Of a stretch of 64,000 nucleotides of DNA, positions 19,585 to 28,730 are shown piece after piece. Source of the DNA: Streptomyces albidoflavus (GTDB lineage: Bacteria > Actinomycetota > Actinomycetes > Streptomycetales > Streptomycetaceae). The notes below the pieces were generated by a model. It saw only the letters and a list, made by a program, of their open reading frames with translations. It searched no databases and was not told the origin of the DNA. Positions within the stretch are counted from its first letter, which is position 1. Each line of letters starts with the position of its first letter. Made by a program: the position numbers and the translations under genes. Location: contig NZ_JOII01000002.1 of NCBI RefSeq assembly GCF_000719955.1, forward strand, positions 186,001 through 250,000, written 5' to 3'.

Positions 19585-20136
19585 CTACGCCTCCCGCTCC
19601 CCCGCCCACGGCGCCCGGGCGGCCGCCCGCAGCACCCGGCGGCGGCGCAGGCCGGTGAGCCGGTCGACGTAGAGGGTGCCGTCCAGATGGTCGCTCTCGT
19701 GCTGCAGGCAGCGGGCGAAGAAGCCGGTGCCGTGCACGGTGCGCGGCTCGCCCCGCAGGTCCACCCCCTCCACCACCGCGTGGTCGTACCGCTCGGTACC
19801 CGCCTCCAGTCCGGGTAGCGACAGACACCCCTCCGGCCCGCGCACCACCACGCCGTCGGCCTCCACCAGGCGCGGGTTGACGAGGTGGCCGAGATGGCGG
19901 CGGTCCTCGTCGTCCGGGCAGTCGTGGACGAAGACGCGCAGCGGTGCGCCGATCTGGTTGGCGGCGAGGCCGACCCCCCGGGCGGCGTACATGGTGGCGA
20001 AGAGATCTTCGACGAGGCGTTCGAGTGCGGGGCCGAAGTCGGTGACCTCCTCGCAGGGGGCGGCGAGGACCGGGTCGCCGAGCAGGGCCAGGGGCCGGAC
20101 ACGTCCGGTGCTGCCCGGAATGGAGCGCTGTCGCAT
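19585..20136 (-). CDS. def: peptide deformylase
   Basis: A metalloenzyme of 183 residues that removes the N-formyl group from nascent polypeptides. All three motifs are present: GVGLAANQIG, EGCLSLPG (metal-binding Cys) and CLQHESDHLDG (two His ligands and the catalytic Glu). An extra N-terminal stretch of about 10 residues precedes the conserved LALLGDPVL start. Streptomyces genomes carry several deformylase paralogues; nothing here says whether this is the main one. It is convergent with the TetR gene. Confidence 0.92.
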   Translation of the reverse strand: MRQRSIPGSTGRVRPLALLGDPVLAAPCEEVTDFGPALERLVEDLFATMYAARGVGLAANQIGAPLRVFVHDCPDDEDRRHLGHLVNPRLVEADGVVVRGPEGCLSLPGLEAGTERYDHAVVEGVDLRGEPRTVHGTGFFARCLQHESDHLDGTLYVDRLTGLRRRRVLRAAARAPWAGEREA

Positions 20137-20343
20137 GGCGATCAGCGTACGCAGGACGGCGTGGCGGGTGAGCGCGCAGGTGCCGCGGTTCGGGGCCGGG
20201 CGCGTCAGTCGATAGGCTGATCCCGACCGCACGCCCCCCGGCCGGTGTGCGGTGCCCAGGGGCGACAGCCGCGGCACCGACGGTGCGACGGCGAGCCGCC
20301 AGGTGTGGAGGCGCGGGCGCGGACGCAAGGAGGAGCTAGGACG

Positions 20344-21582
20344 ATGGCAGGCAACACGGAGCCGCTGTCGCCGCGGGCCAAGCTGGCCGTGACGGCGGGA
20401 AAGGCGGCGGCGGCGGTGTCCCGCGCCGCGGGCCGCGGCAGCGGGTCGGTGATCGGCGGCAAGGTGGCCCTGAGGCTCGACCCCGATCTTCTGGCGCGGC
20501 TCGCGCAGCACCTGGACGTGGTCCTGGTCTCGGCGACCAACGGCAAGACGACGACGACCCGGCTGATCGCCGAGGCGCTTCGGGCGGCCGGACCGGTCGT
20601 CTCCAACGCGCTCGGCGCCAACATGCCCGCGGGCATCACCTCGGCGCTGGCGGGCGGCTCCGACGCCAAGTTCGGCGTGATCGAGGTCGACGAGAAGTAC
20701 CTGGCGGGGGTGGCCCGCGACGTCACGCCGAAGTGCATCGCGCTGCTCAACCTCTCCCGCGACCAGCTCGACCGCGCCGCCGAGACCCGGATGCTGGCGG
20801 AGAAATGGCGTGAGGGGCTGTCCGGCTCGAAGGCCGTCATCGTCGCCAACGCCGACGACCCGCTGGTGGTGTGGGCCGCCTCCTCCTCGCAGCAGGTGGT
20901 CTGGGTCGCGGCCGGGCAGGCGTGGAAGGACGACGCCTGGTCGTGCCCGTCCTGCGGCGGCGTCATGCAGCGTCCCGGCGACGACTGGTTCTGCGGTCAG
21001 TGCGGCTTCCGCCGCCCGACGCCGACCTGGGCGCTCACCGGCGACCACGTGCTCGACCCGCACGGCTCGGCCTGGCCGATCCACCTCCAGCTGCCGGGCC
21101 GCGCCAACAAGGCCAACGCCACCTCCTCCGCGGCCGTCGCCGCCGTCTTCGGCGTACCGCCGCAGGTGGCGCTGGAGCGGATGTACCAGGTGCAGGCGGT
21201 GGCCGGGCGGTACGACGTGGTGTCGTTCCTCGGCCGGAACCTGAGGCTGCTGCTGGCGAAGAACCCGGCCGGCTGGCTGGAGACCTTCTCGCTCATCGAC
21301 CCGCCGCCCACGCCGGTCGTCCTCTCCGTCAACGCACGCGGCGCCGACGGCACCGACACCTCGTGGCTGTGGGACGTGGACTACACGCAGCTGGCCGGAC
21401 ACCCGATCTTCGTGATCGGCGACCGCAAGCTGGACATGGCGGTGCGCCTGGAGGTCGCGGGACTGGACTTCCGGGTGTGCGAGACCCTGGACGAGGCGGT
21501 CCAGTCGGCCCCGCCCGGCCGGATCGAGATCATCGCGAACTACACCGCGTTCCAGGACGTGCGCCGCCGCGTCGGCAACTGA
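20344..21582 (+). CDS. murT: lipid II isoglutaminyl synthase, Mur ligase subunit MurT
   Basis: The ATP-binding partner of GatD in amidating D-Glu of lipid II to D-isoglutamine in the cytoplasm. The P-loop SATNGKTTTT (residues 63-72) and Mur ligase central domain are present. A Cys4 zinc ribbon insertion (Cys201, 204, 217, 220: CPSCG...CGQCG) separates this family from MurC-F. The C-terminal DUF1727 domain follows. The ATG at 20344 has AGGAGG upstream. It lies 29 nt ahead of gatD in an obvious two-gene operon. Confidence 0.95.
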   Translation: MAGNTEPLSPRAKLAVTAGKAAAAVSRAAGRGSGSVIGGKVALRLDPDLLARLAQHLDVVLVSATNGKTTTTRLIAEALRAAGPVVSNALGANMPAGITSALAGGSDAKFGVIEVDEKYLAGVARDVTPKCIALLNLSRDQLDRAAETRMLAEKWREGLSGSKAVIVANADDPLVVWAASSSQQVVWVAAGQAWKDDAWSCPSCGGVMQRPGDDWFCGQCGFRRPTPTWALTGDHVLDPHGSAWPIHLQLPGRANKANATSSAAVAAVFGVPPQVALERMYQVQAVAGRYDVVSFLGRNLRLLLAKNPAGWLETFSLIDPPPTPVVLSVNARGADGTDTSWLWDVDYTQLAGHPIFVIGDRKLDMAVRLEVAGLDFRVCETLDEAVQSAPPGRIEIIANYTAFQDVRRRVGN

Positions 21583-21611
21583 TCCGCCCCAGCCCGTAAG
21601 GACACCACAGC

Positions 21612-22343
21612 ATGAGCGACAACAGCCTGCGTCTGGTCTGGGTCTACCCGGACCTTCTCAGCACCTACGGCGACCAGGGGAACGCCCTGGTCGTCGAGCG
21701 CCGGGCCCGGCAGCGGGGGCTGGACGTGACGCGGATCGACGTCCGCAGCGACCAGCCGGTGCCGACCTCCGGCGACATCTACCTGATCGGCGGCGGCGAG
21801 GACCGGCCGCAGCGGCTCGCGGCCGAGCGGCTGCACCGCGACGGCGGCCTCTCCCGCGCGGTGGGCAACGGCGCCATCGTCTTCTCGGTCTGCGCCGGCT
21901 ACCAGATCCTCGGCCACGAGTTCGTCAACGACCAGGGCCAGCGCCAGGCCGGCCTCGGCCTGCTCGACGTCGTCTCGACCCGGGGCGAGGGTGAGCGGTG
22001 CGTCGGCGACGTCCTCGCCGACATCGACCCGCGCCTGGGCCTGCCCCAGCTGACCGGTTTCGAGAACCACCAGGGCGTCACCCACCTCGGCCCCTCGGCC
22101 AGCGCCTTCGCCAAGGTGAGGATGGGCCGGGGCAACGGCACCGGCGACGGCACCGAGGGCGCCTTCAACGGGACGGTCTTCGGCACGTACATGCACGGCC
22201 CGGTCCTCGCCCGGAACCCGCTCATCGGCGACCTGCTGCTGAAGCTGGCCTTGGACGTCAACGCACTGCCCCCGGCCGACGACCGCTGGTACGAGGCGCT
22301 GCGCGCCGAGCGGATCGCGGCCGCGACCCAGCAGCCGGCCTGA
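21612..22343 (+). CDS. gatD: lipid II isoglutaminyl synthase, glutamine amidotransferase subunit GatD
   Basis: A class I (CobB/CobQ-like) glutaminase of 243 residues that supplies ammonia to MurT. The nucleophile is Cys94 in FSVCAGYQILG and the partner His is His195 in YMHGP. The YLIGGGEDRPQ segment is the family oxyanion region. The MurT-GatD complex is essential in many Gram-positives and affects cross-linking and lysozyme sensitivity. Confidence 0.95.
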   Translation: MSDNSLRLVWVYPDLLSTYGDQGNALVVERRARQRGLDVTRIDVRSDQPVPTSGDIYLIGGGEDRPQRLAAERLHRDGGLSRAVGNGAIVFSVCAGYQILGHEFVNDQGQRQAGLGLLDVVSTRGEGERCVGDVLADIDPRLGLPQLTGFENHQGVTHLGPSASAFAKVRMGRGNGTGDGTEGAFNGTVFGTYMHGPVLARNPLIGDLLLKLALDVNALPPADDRWYEALRAERIAAATQQPA

Positions 22344-22558
22344 CCGCGACCGGCCCTCCCGAGCGTCCCGACGGCGCCGTCCCCGACCCGGGGGCGGCGC
22401 CGTCGGCGTACCCGCGCAGGTCAACCGGCGTGCGTCCGGCGGGAGTTCCCCGCACGCCGCTGAGCTGGGCCAACTCCGCTCAAACGACGGCCTCTTCGCA
22501 CACTTGACAGAGGTCCAGCAGGCGGACTCCGGATTCGGAAACGGGCCCTCGGCGCCGG

Positions 22559-22622
22559 TAGGGTGGCGGCCATCCAGCCGGACGACGCGGTCCGGTCTCC
22601 GCCCACGTTGCAAAGGTTTTGC
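22559..22622 (+). promoter_or_regulatory. possible promoter and RBS-overlapping repeat before pfkA
   Basis: TAGGGT at 22559-22564 fits a housekeeping -10 element, though no good -35 accompanies it. GCAAAGGTTTTGC (22610-22622) is a small perfect inverted repeat (GCAAA/TTTGC) that contains the AAGG ribosome site just upstream of the ATG. Functional meaning is unproven. Confidence 0.3.
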
Positions 22623-22627
22623 GGGCC

Positions 22628-23653
22628 ATGCGTATTGGTGTCCTCACCTCCGGCGGCGACTGCCCCGGTCTGAACGCCGTCATCCGTTCGGTCGTGCACC
22701 GCGCCGTGGTCGACCACGGTGACGAGGTCATCGGATTCCACGACGGCTGGAAGGGCCTGCTGGAATGCGACTACCGCAAGCTGGACCTGGACGCCGTCTC
22801 CGGCATCCTGGCCCGCGGCGGAACGATCCTCGGCTCCTCCCGGGTGCAGCCGGCCCACCTGCGCGGCGGCGTCGAGCGCGCCCGGGGCCACGTCGCCGAG
22901 CTGGGTCTCGACGCGATCATCCCGATCGGCGGCGAGGGCACCCTCAAGGCGGCCCGGCTGCTCTCCGACGCGGGCCTGCCGATCGTCGGGGTGCCGAAGA
23001 CCATCGACAACGACATCGCTGTCACCGACGTGACCTTCGGTTTCGACACGGCCGTCGGCGTGGCCACCGAGGCGCTGGACCGGCTGAAGACCACCGCCGA
23101 GTCCCACCAGCGGGTGCTGATCGTCGAGGTCATGGGCCGGCACACCGGCTGGATCGCCCTCCACTCGGGCATGGCGGCCGGCGCGCACGCCATCGTCGTC
23201 CCCGAGCGGCCCTTCGACATCGAGGAGCTGACCCGGGTGGTCGGCGAGCGGTTCTCGATGGGCAAGAAGTTCGCCATAGTGGTCGTCGCCGAGGGCGCGA
23301 AGCCCGTCGAGGGCACCATGAAGTTCGACGTGGGCGGCAAGGACATCTACGGCCACGAGCGGTTCGCCGGGGTGGCCCAGCAGCTCTCCATCGAGCTGGA
23401 GCAGCGGCTCGGCAAGGAGGCCCGCGCGGTGATCCTCGGCCACGTGCAGCGCGGCGGCACCCCCACCGCCTACGACAGGGTGCTGGCGACCCGGTTCGGC
23501 TGGCACGCGGTGGAGGCCGTGCACCGCGGGGAGTTCGGGAAGATGACGGCGCTGCACGGTACGGAGATCGCCATGGTGCCGCTCGCCGAGGCGGTCGAGA
23601 CGCTGAAGACGGTGCCCGAGGCGCGGTACGCCGAGGCGCAGACGGTCCTCTGA
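22628..23653 (+). CDS. pfkA: 6-phosphofructokinase
   Basis: Glycolytic phosphofructokinase of 341 residues converting fructose 6-phosphate to the 1,6-bisphosphate. Visible motifs are the nucleotide loop TSGGDCPGLNAV, GGEGTLKAA (101-109), PKTIDNDI (123-130, catalytic Asp), MGRHTGWIA and the C-terminal GHVQRGG. Gly104 predicts ATP as phosphoryl donor, whereas Lys124 is the residue seen in PPi-dependent and mixed group III enzymes. The combination is typical of actinobacterial ATP-PFKs. It is followed by a strong terminator and appears monocistronic. Confidence 0.95.
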   Translation: MRIGVLTSGGDCPGLNAVIRSVVHRAVVDHGDEVIGFHDGWKGLLECDYRKLDLDAVSGILARGGTILGSSRVQPAHLRGGVERARGHVAELGLDAIIPIGGEGTLKAARLLSDAGLPIVGVPKTIDNDIAVTDVTFGFDTAVGVATEALDRLKTTAESHQRVLIVEVMGRHTGWIALHSGMAAGAHAIVVPERPFDIEELTRVVGERFSMGKKFAIVVVAEGAKPVEGTMKFDVGGKDIYGHERFAGVAQQLSIELEQRLGKEARAVILGHVQRGGTPTAYDRVLATRFGWHAVEAVHRGEFGKMTALHGTEIAMVPLAEAVETLKTVPEARYAEAQTVL

Positions 23654-23685
23654 CCGCATCCGCCCGCCGCCACGCGGCGCAAGGA

Positions 23686-23715
23686 CGCCCCCGGCCGCCG
23701 ACGCGACCGGGGGCG
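23686..23715 (+). terminator. hairpin terminator after pfkA
   Basis: CGCCCCCGG pairs with CCGGGGGCG across a 12-nt loop, about 35 nt after the pfkA stop. Confidence 0.75.
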
Positions 23716-23789
23716 CCTCTAGTCTGGTGCGGACATCCCGTACGAATCCTTCCGTACGGCGCCGGACCTTCCCCGTGGGAGCGCGACAC

Positions 23790-24740
23790 ATGGATCACAG
23801 CGGGCACGGCATGATGACGGATCTGCCGCCGTTCACGCTGAGCCGGGGCCTGGAGCCGTCGTTCAACGGCTTCTTCCTCTTCGCCTGCCTGCTGGGGCTG
23901 GCTCTCTACGGCTGGGGCGTGGCGCGGCTGGTCGCACGCGGCGACCGCTGGCCGGTCGGGCGGACCGTCTCGTTCGTCATCGGCGTCCTCACCGTGCTGC
24001 TGGTGATGTGCACCAAGCTCAACGACTACGGCATGGTCATGTTCAGCGTGCACATGGTGCAGCACATGGTGATCAGCATGCTGACGCCGATCCTGCTCCT
24101 GCTGGGCGCGCCGATCACGCTGGCGCTGCGGGCGCTGCCGGTGGCGGGGCGTGGCCGGACCGGGCCGCGGGAGCTGCTGCTGAAGCTGCTGCACAGCTGG
24201 TACATGCGGATCATCACGCACCCCGCGTTCACCATCCCGATGTTCATCGCGAGCCTGTACGCCCTGTACTTCACGCCACTCTTCGACTACCTGATGGGCT
24301 CGACGGCCGGCCACATCGTGATGATGGTGCACTTCCTCGCCGTCGGCCTGGTCTTCTTCTGGCCGATCATGGGCGTCGACCCGGGCCCGCACCGGCCGGG
24401 TTACGTGATGCGGATGCTGGAGCTCTTCGCGGGCATGCCCTTCCACGCCTTCTTCGGCATCGCCCTGATGATGGCCTCGGGCCCGATGATCGGGACGTAC
24501 ATGGACCCGCCGGCCTCGCTGGGCATCGACCCGCTGAGCGACCAGAGCGCGGCCGGCGGCATCGCCTGGGCGTTCAGCGAGATCCCGTCGGTGGTGGTGC
24601 TGCTGGCGCTGCTGTTCCAGTGGCGGCGCTCGGAGGAACGGCAGGCGCGGCGCAAGGACCGGGCCGCGGACCGGGACGGCGACCAGGAGCTGGAGGCGTA
24701 CAACGCCTATCTCGCCTCGCTCCACGCCCGCAACGGCTGA
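23790..24740 (+). CDS. cytochrome c oxidase assembly protein (CtaG family)
   Basis: A polytopic membrane protein of 316 residues with about seven helices and conserved histidines in HMVQHMVISML and MVHFLAVGLVFFWP, as in CtaG/caa3-assembly proteins (PF09678). A His/Met-rich N-terminus (MDHSGHGMM) suggests copper contact. The C-terminus is a charged cytoplasmic tail. The family is linked to copper insertion into haem-copper oxidases. The ATG at 23790 was chosen for the family N-terminus. A small membrane ORF follows about 115 nt later. Confidence 0.9.
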   Translation: MDHSGHGMMTDLPPFTLSRGLEPSFNGFFLFACLLGLALYGWGVARLVARGDRWPVGRTVSFVIGVLTVLLVMCTKLNDYGMVMFSVHMVQHMVISMLTPILLLLGAPITLALRALPVAGRGRTGPRELLLKLLHSWYMRIITHPAFTIPMFIASLYALYFTPLFDYLMGSTAGHIVMMVHFLAVGLVFFWPIMGVDPGPHRPGYVMRMLELFAGMPFHAFFGIALMMASGPMIGTYMDPPASLGIDPLSDQSAAGGIAWAFSEIPSVVVLLALLFQWRRSEERQARRKDRAADRDGDQELEAYNAYLASLHARNG

Positions 24741-24854
24741 CGCCGGGGCGCCGGGCCGGTCACAGACCTGGCGGTGCGGGGCCTGGCGGGCGACCATGGA
24801 GGCCGAGGCGGTCCCGCACCGGTTCCGGTCCCGGCCGCCGGAAGGAGGCGTCCG

Positions 24855-25016
24855 ATGAACGGTTCCACGAAGACCATGGGGGGACTCACCGTCGGCACAC
24901 TGGTGCTCGCGACGGCGTACTCGGTGGCGCTGGAGAGCAACGGCTGGGTCTGGTTCGGCTGGGTGGTCCTGGCGATGGCCACGGTGAGCATGGTGGCGAC
25001 CTCGCACGGCGTGTGA
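24855..25016 (+). CDS. small two-helix membrane protein
   Basis: A 53-residue protein with two hydrophobic segments (GGLTVGTLVLATAYSVAL and VWFGWVVLAMATVSMVAT) joined by a short polar turn. It starts at the ATG following AAGGAGG and ends just before a terminator. It is likely co-expressed with the CtaG-like gene; function unknown. Strong ribosome site, high GC3 and conserved-looking composition support it being real. Confidence 0.7.
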   Translation: MNGSTKTMGGLTVGTLVLATAYSVALESNGWVWFGWVVLAMATVSMVATSHGV

Positions 25017-25040
25017 GTGCCGCTGCCCCCGGAAGCTACG

Positions 25041-25074
25041 GACGGGCGGGTCCCCTCGGCGGGGCCCGCCCGTC
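25041..25074. terminator. hairpin terminator between convergent genes
   Basis: GACGGGCGGG-T-CCCC pairs with GGGG-CCCGCCCGTC: a 14-bp stem with one bulge and a 5-nt loop. It lies between the small membrane gene and the convergent phosphatase gene. Confidence 0.85.
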
Positions 25075-25101
25075 GGTGTGTGCGGGGCGCTCCCGGAGGA
25101 G

Positions 25102-26217
25102 TCAGGCGTGGGGTGCGGCCGTGCGGCCCACCACGATCATGGCGGCGTCGTCGTCGAGGTGTCCGCCGACGTAGCGCAGCAGGTCGGTGCGGAAGCGGCG
25201 CAGGAAGGCGTCGGGGTCGGTCCCGGTCCAGCCGGTGACGCGTTCGGCCAGCGGGTAGAACGTGCCGGCCGCGTCCCGGGCCTCGGTGACGCCGTCCGTG
25301 TACAGGAGCAGGAGGTCCCCCGGCGCGAAGGGGAAGGCGTCGAGGTGGTGCCGGGTGTCGGCGAGGCCGCCGAGGCCCAGCGGGGGCGAGGCGTGCCGGG
25401 CGGTGATCGTCGTGGCCCTGCCGTCGCGGACCACGATCGGCGGCGGGTGCCCGCAGGAGACCATCCGGACCTGGCCGTCCCGGTCGGGGATGTCCAGGAC
25501 GGTGGCGGTGACGAAGGTTTCCTCGTCCTCCCCCGTCCCGCCGGGCTGGGCCAGGTCCCACCGGACGCTGCGGTCCAGCTCCGAGACCAGATCCCGCAGG
25601 TCTTCGCGGCGGTGGGCGGTGACGCGGAACGCGCCGAGCAGCAGGGCGGCCTCGTGGACGGCGGGCATGCCCTTGCCGCGCACGTCGCCGATGATCAGCC
25701 GGGTGCCGGAGGCGGTGCGCACGGCCGCGTAGAGGTCCCCGCCGATCTGGGCCTCGGCCTCGGCGGCGAGGTACAGGGAGGCGGTGCGCAGCGGGCCGAG
25801 CCGGCGGGGCAGTGGGGGCAGGACCACGCGCTGGGCGGCCTCGGAGACGTACCGGACCTGTTCCAGTTCCTTCGCCCGGCGCTCGCGCAGGACGCAGAAG
25901 ACGACGAGGCTGACGCCGACCAGGACCAGGGCGATGATCTGGGCCTCGTGGTTGGCGGAGAAGAGTTCGGCGGGGTCGCGGACCACGGCGATGACCGTCT
26001 GGGCGATCACCGCGAGGGCGGCCACCGCGCCGACCGTCCGGGGGCCGCCGAACGACGGGGTCAGCGCCGGGGCGGCCACGAGCAGCGGGCCGAGGTGGAT
26101 GTGGGGTGGCGCGAGGACGTCGACGACGGTCACCGCGACGATCCACACGACCGGGACGACGACGAGCGCGCGGCCCTCCCGTCCCGGCCGGCGAGCGCCT
26201 TCGACAGGCTGCGACAT
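25102..26217 (-). CDS. membrane-anchored PP2C/SpoIIE-type serine phosphatase
   Basis: A 371-residue protein with three to four N-terminal membrane segments (about residues 17-110), a short coiled-coil linker (RERRAKELEQVRYVSEAAQ) and a C-terminal PPM/SpoIIE phosphatase domain. Metal and phosphate motifs are GGDLY, GDVRGKGM, VSCGHPPP, YTDGVTEA and the terminal DDDAAM. Such enzymes usually dephosphorylate anti-anti-sigma factors and so switch stress sigma factors. No PAS or GAF sensor is present, so the membrane part may be the sensor. Confidence 0.9.
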   Translation of the reverse strand: MSQPVEGARRPGREGRALVVVPVVWIVAVTVVDVLAPPHIHLGPLLVAAPALTPSFGGPRTVGAVAALAVIAQTVIAVVRDPAELFSANHEAQIIALVLVGVSLVVFCVLRERRAKELEQVRYVSEAAQRVVLPPLPRRLGPLRTASLYLAAEAEAQIGGDLYAAVRTASGTRLIIGDVRGKGMPAVHEAALLLGAFRVTAHRREDLRDLVSELDRSVRWDLAQPGGTGEDEETFVTATVLDIPDRDGQVRMVSCGHPPPIVVRDGRATTITARHASPPLGLGGLADTRHHLDAFPFAPGDLLLLYTDGVTEARDAAGTFYPLAERVTGWTGTDPDAFLRRFRTDLLRYVGGHLDDDAAMIVVGRTAAPHA

Positions 26218-26473
26218 GCCTCCTCTCTACACCGCGCCTGTCCGCTCCGCACCAGCAGCGACGGGGGTGCGAGGCAATCCCCCTCAGGGGTGACTCCGCA
26301 CCGACGAGTGAATCGAACAGGGCACACGACGGGCGCAGCCCGGACCTCGTCCCGCCACCACCCCGGCACTCGCACATACGTGCGGCGCCTCGCTCGGGGA
26401 CGGCCGTGACGCCTTCTTGATCAGGCACGTTCTCCGGTCGCTCGTATCCGTCGACCCCTTCAGCGGAGGACCC

Positions 26474-26638
26474 GTGCACCCTTGTCCCTTCTCCGGCGCC
26501 GCAGCCCCGGCGTTCGATCACCCCGGTCCCGTGCCGTCGCCGGCCGCACGGCCGGTTGACGCGGCACCGCCCGGCGCCTGCCGCTCCCGCGCGCACGGGA
26601 CCGCCCCCGCCGGCCTGGCCGAGGGCGGGCGCCGATGA
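26474..26638 (+). CDS. short ORF overlapping the ABC exporter start
   Basis: A 54-codon ORF beginning at GTG with a strong AGCGGAGGA site 3-8 nt upstream and ending in a TGA that overlaps the ATG of the ABC exporter (ATGA). The product starts with HPCPFSG and is rich in Ala, Pro and Arg, with two Cys. It resembles no family I recognise. It may be a coupling leader, a degenerate remnant or a small peptide cargo. The ribosome site and overlap are seen; function is unknown. Confidence 0.4.
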   Translation: MHPCPFSGAAAPAFDHPGPVPSPAARPVDAAPPGACRSRAHGTAPAGLAEGGRR

Positions 26639-28512
26639 GCCGGCGGCGGGCCGCCGTGCCCGGGCCGTCGGAGGCGCCCGGTCCCGAGCTGCGCTGCGGC
26701 CCCGCCGCGGCGGCGGAGCGGGAGGTGTCGCTCGGGCGGATGCTGCGGCGCATTCCGGCGGCGCTGGCCCGGACGGTACGGCTGGCCTGGTCGGTCGACC
26801 GGTGGATGGTGCTGGCCGTCCTCGGCTGCCAGCTGGCCGCCGGGGCGGGCACGGCGGTGACACTCGCCGCCGTCGCCCGTTCCATGGAGGTGCTGTTCGG
26901 CGCCGGGGACCCGGCCCGGACGGTTCGGGAGGCGGCGCCAGCGCTGCTGGTGGCGGCCGCGGCGACCGGGGCCGGAGCCGGGGCGCGGCTGGTCGCGGAG
27001 TGGGCGACCCGGCGTCTCAACCCGAAGATCGCCGGGGCGATGGAACTGGCCTTGGTCGACCTGCACATGCGGGCCGAGCCGGCCGCCTTCGACGATCCCG
27101 GCTTCACCGACCGGAGCCGGGCGGCCGAGACCGGTGTGGGCCGGGCGATGGCGCTCACCGAGGACGCCAAGGCGCTGACGGAGGGGGCGGTGCAGCTGGC
27201 GGTGGCGGCCTCGGTGCTGACGGTGCTGCACCCCTTGCTCCTCGCCGTGCTGGCCCTGTCGGTGGTGCCGCGCGCTGTGGGCGGGGCGGTGGCGGCCCGC
27301 ATCGACCACCAGGTCTTCGAGGCGTCGACCTCGGCGCGAACGACCCGGGACGTGATGCGCTGGTTCCTGACCACGCCGGACCTCGCGGACGAGTTGCGGG
27401 CCAACACGATGCGGCCGTACCTGTACCGCTGGTACCAGCAGATGTGCGAGCGGGTCGAGGGGCGCGCGCTGGCCGCCGCACCCCGGTTCCTGCGGGTGGG
27501 GGCGGTCGCGGCGGTGCTGGGCGGGGTGTGCACGGCTGGGCTGTGGGCGACGCTGGCGGGGCTGGTGCTGACCGGGCGGATGCCGGCCGCGACGGCCGGG
27601 GCCGCGGTGGTGGCGGCGCAGGGCGCGGGCCGGGCGCTGGGCAACCTGGTCCGGTACGGGGCGGCGCTCTTCCACGACGGCCTCTACCTGGACGGCTACC
27701 ACCGGTTCGTCGCCGACGCCGGAGCCCGCCGGGTCCGCCGGGGCACCCGGGCGGTGGCGGCGCCGCGCGAGATCCGGCTGGAGACGGCCGGCTACACGCA
27801 TCCGGGGGCGGAACGGCCCACGCTCGGCCCCCTCTCCCTGACCCTGCGGCGCGGCGAGGTCGTGGCCCTGGTCGGGGGCAACGGCGCGGGCAAGTCGACG
27901 CTGGTCCGGCTGGTCACGGGCCTGGTCACGGCGACGAGCGGCACGGTGCGCTGGGACGGCGCCGACCTCGCCCGGGCGGACGCCGAGTCGGTCTGGCGCC
28001 AGGTGGGCCTGGTCCCGCAGAACATCGGCAGGTGGCCGCTGACCGTACGGGAGAACCTCCACCTCGGACAGGCCGGGACGCCGGGGGACGAGGCGCTGTG
28101 GCGGGCGGCCCGGCGGGTCGGGATGGACGAGGCGGCCGGGCGGATGCCGCACGGCCTGGACACGCTGCTGGCACGCGCCCTGTGGGGCGGGCACGAGCTG
28201 TCCGGCGGGCAGTGGCAGCGGCTGGCCTGCGGCCGGGCCCTGCACCGCGCCCCTGGACTGCTGGTCCTCGACGAGCCGACCAGCGCCCTGGACGCCACCG
28301 GTGAGCAGCACGTCCTGGCGGCGGTCCGCGAGGGCGCCCGGGAGCGGATCACGCTGATGGTGACGCACCGGCTCGACCACGCCCGGCTGGCCGACCGGGT
28401 CGTGGTGCTGGCGGGCGGCCACGTGGTGGAGGACGGCGGTTTCGCGGAACTGGCCTCGGCCGACGGACCGTTCGCCCGGCTCTGCGAGGAGGCGGCGCGG
28501 GTGGGCCGCTGA
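26635..28512 (+). CDS. ABC exporter, fused membrane and ATPase domains (copy 1)
   Basis: A 625-residue half-transporter: ABC-type-1 membrane domain at about residues 55-350, ATPase domain at about 380-620. ATPase motifs are Walker A GGNGAGKST, Q-loop VPQNIGRWPL, signature LSGGQWQR, Walker B LLVLDEPTSALD and H-loop VTHRLD. The sequence is paralogous to the exporter at 36167-38200 (shared VLTVLHP.LL, RWP.T and GLDTLL.R stretches). Relatives of this type often export peptides or secondary metabolites. It must dimerise, either with itself or with its paralogue. The substrate is unknown. Confidence 0.9.
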   Translation: MSRRRAAVPGPSEAPGPELRCGPAAAAEREVSLGRMLRRIPAALARTVRLAWSVDRWMVLAVLGCQLAAGAGTAVTLAAVARSMEVLFGAGDPARTVREAAPALLVAAAATGAGAGARLVAEWATRRLNPKIAGAMELALVDLHMRAEPAAFDDPGFTDRSRAAETGVGRAMALTEDAKALTEGAVQLAVAASVLTVLHPLLLAVLALSVVPRAVGGAVAARIDHQVFEASTSARTTRDVMRWFLTTPDLADELRANTMRPYLYRWYQQMCERVEGRALAAAPRFLRVGAVAAVLGGVCTAGLWATLAGLVLTGRMPAATAGAAVVAAQGAGRALGNLVRYGAALFHDGLYLDGYHRFVADAGARRVRRGTRAVAAPREIRLETAGYTHPGAERPTLGPLSLTLRRGEVVALVGGNGAGKSTLVRLVTGLVTATSGTVRWDGADLARADAESVWRQVGLVPQNIGRWPLTVRENLHLGQAGTPGDEALWRAARRVGMDEAAGRMPHGLDTLLARALWGGHELSGGQWQRLACGRALHRAPGLLVLDEPTSALDATGEQHVLAAVREGARERITLMVTHRLDHARLADRVVVLAGGHVVEDGGFAELASADGPFARLCEEAARVGR

Positions 28513-28518
28513 CGCACG

Positions 28519-28562
28519 GCCGCCTCCGTACGCGGGTGCCGGTCGGCGCGTACGGAGGCGGC
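28519..28562 (+). terminator. 16-bp perfect hairpin after ABC exporter 1
   Basis: GCCGCCTCCGTACGCG (28519-28534) pairs perfectly with 28547-28562 around a 12-nt loop, 7 nt after the stop codon. It is a strong factor-independent or processing terminator. Confidence 0.85.
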
Positions 28563-28730
28563 GGGCAGAAGGAAGCCCCGGCCGGGACGGGGGAATCACG
28601 GCCGGGGCGGATCAGGGTGGGGGCGGGCGGCGGTCGCCTCGCGGCGAAAGGCTCCACAGGGCTTCAGCCGAACGATCGTCCCTGTGGGCGGAGGACGGGC
28701 CCGGGGACACTGTCCGTCCGCTCCCACGGT

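Noticed and set aside
22504..22509. TTGACA as a -35 box before pfkA
   Set aside because: No acceptable -10 lies 16-19 bp downstream. The TAGGGT at 22559 is too far to pair with it.
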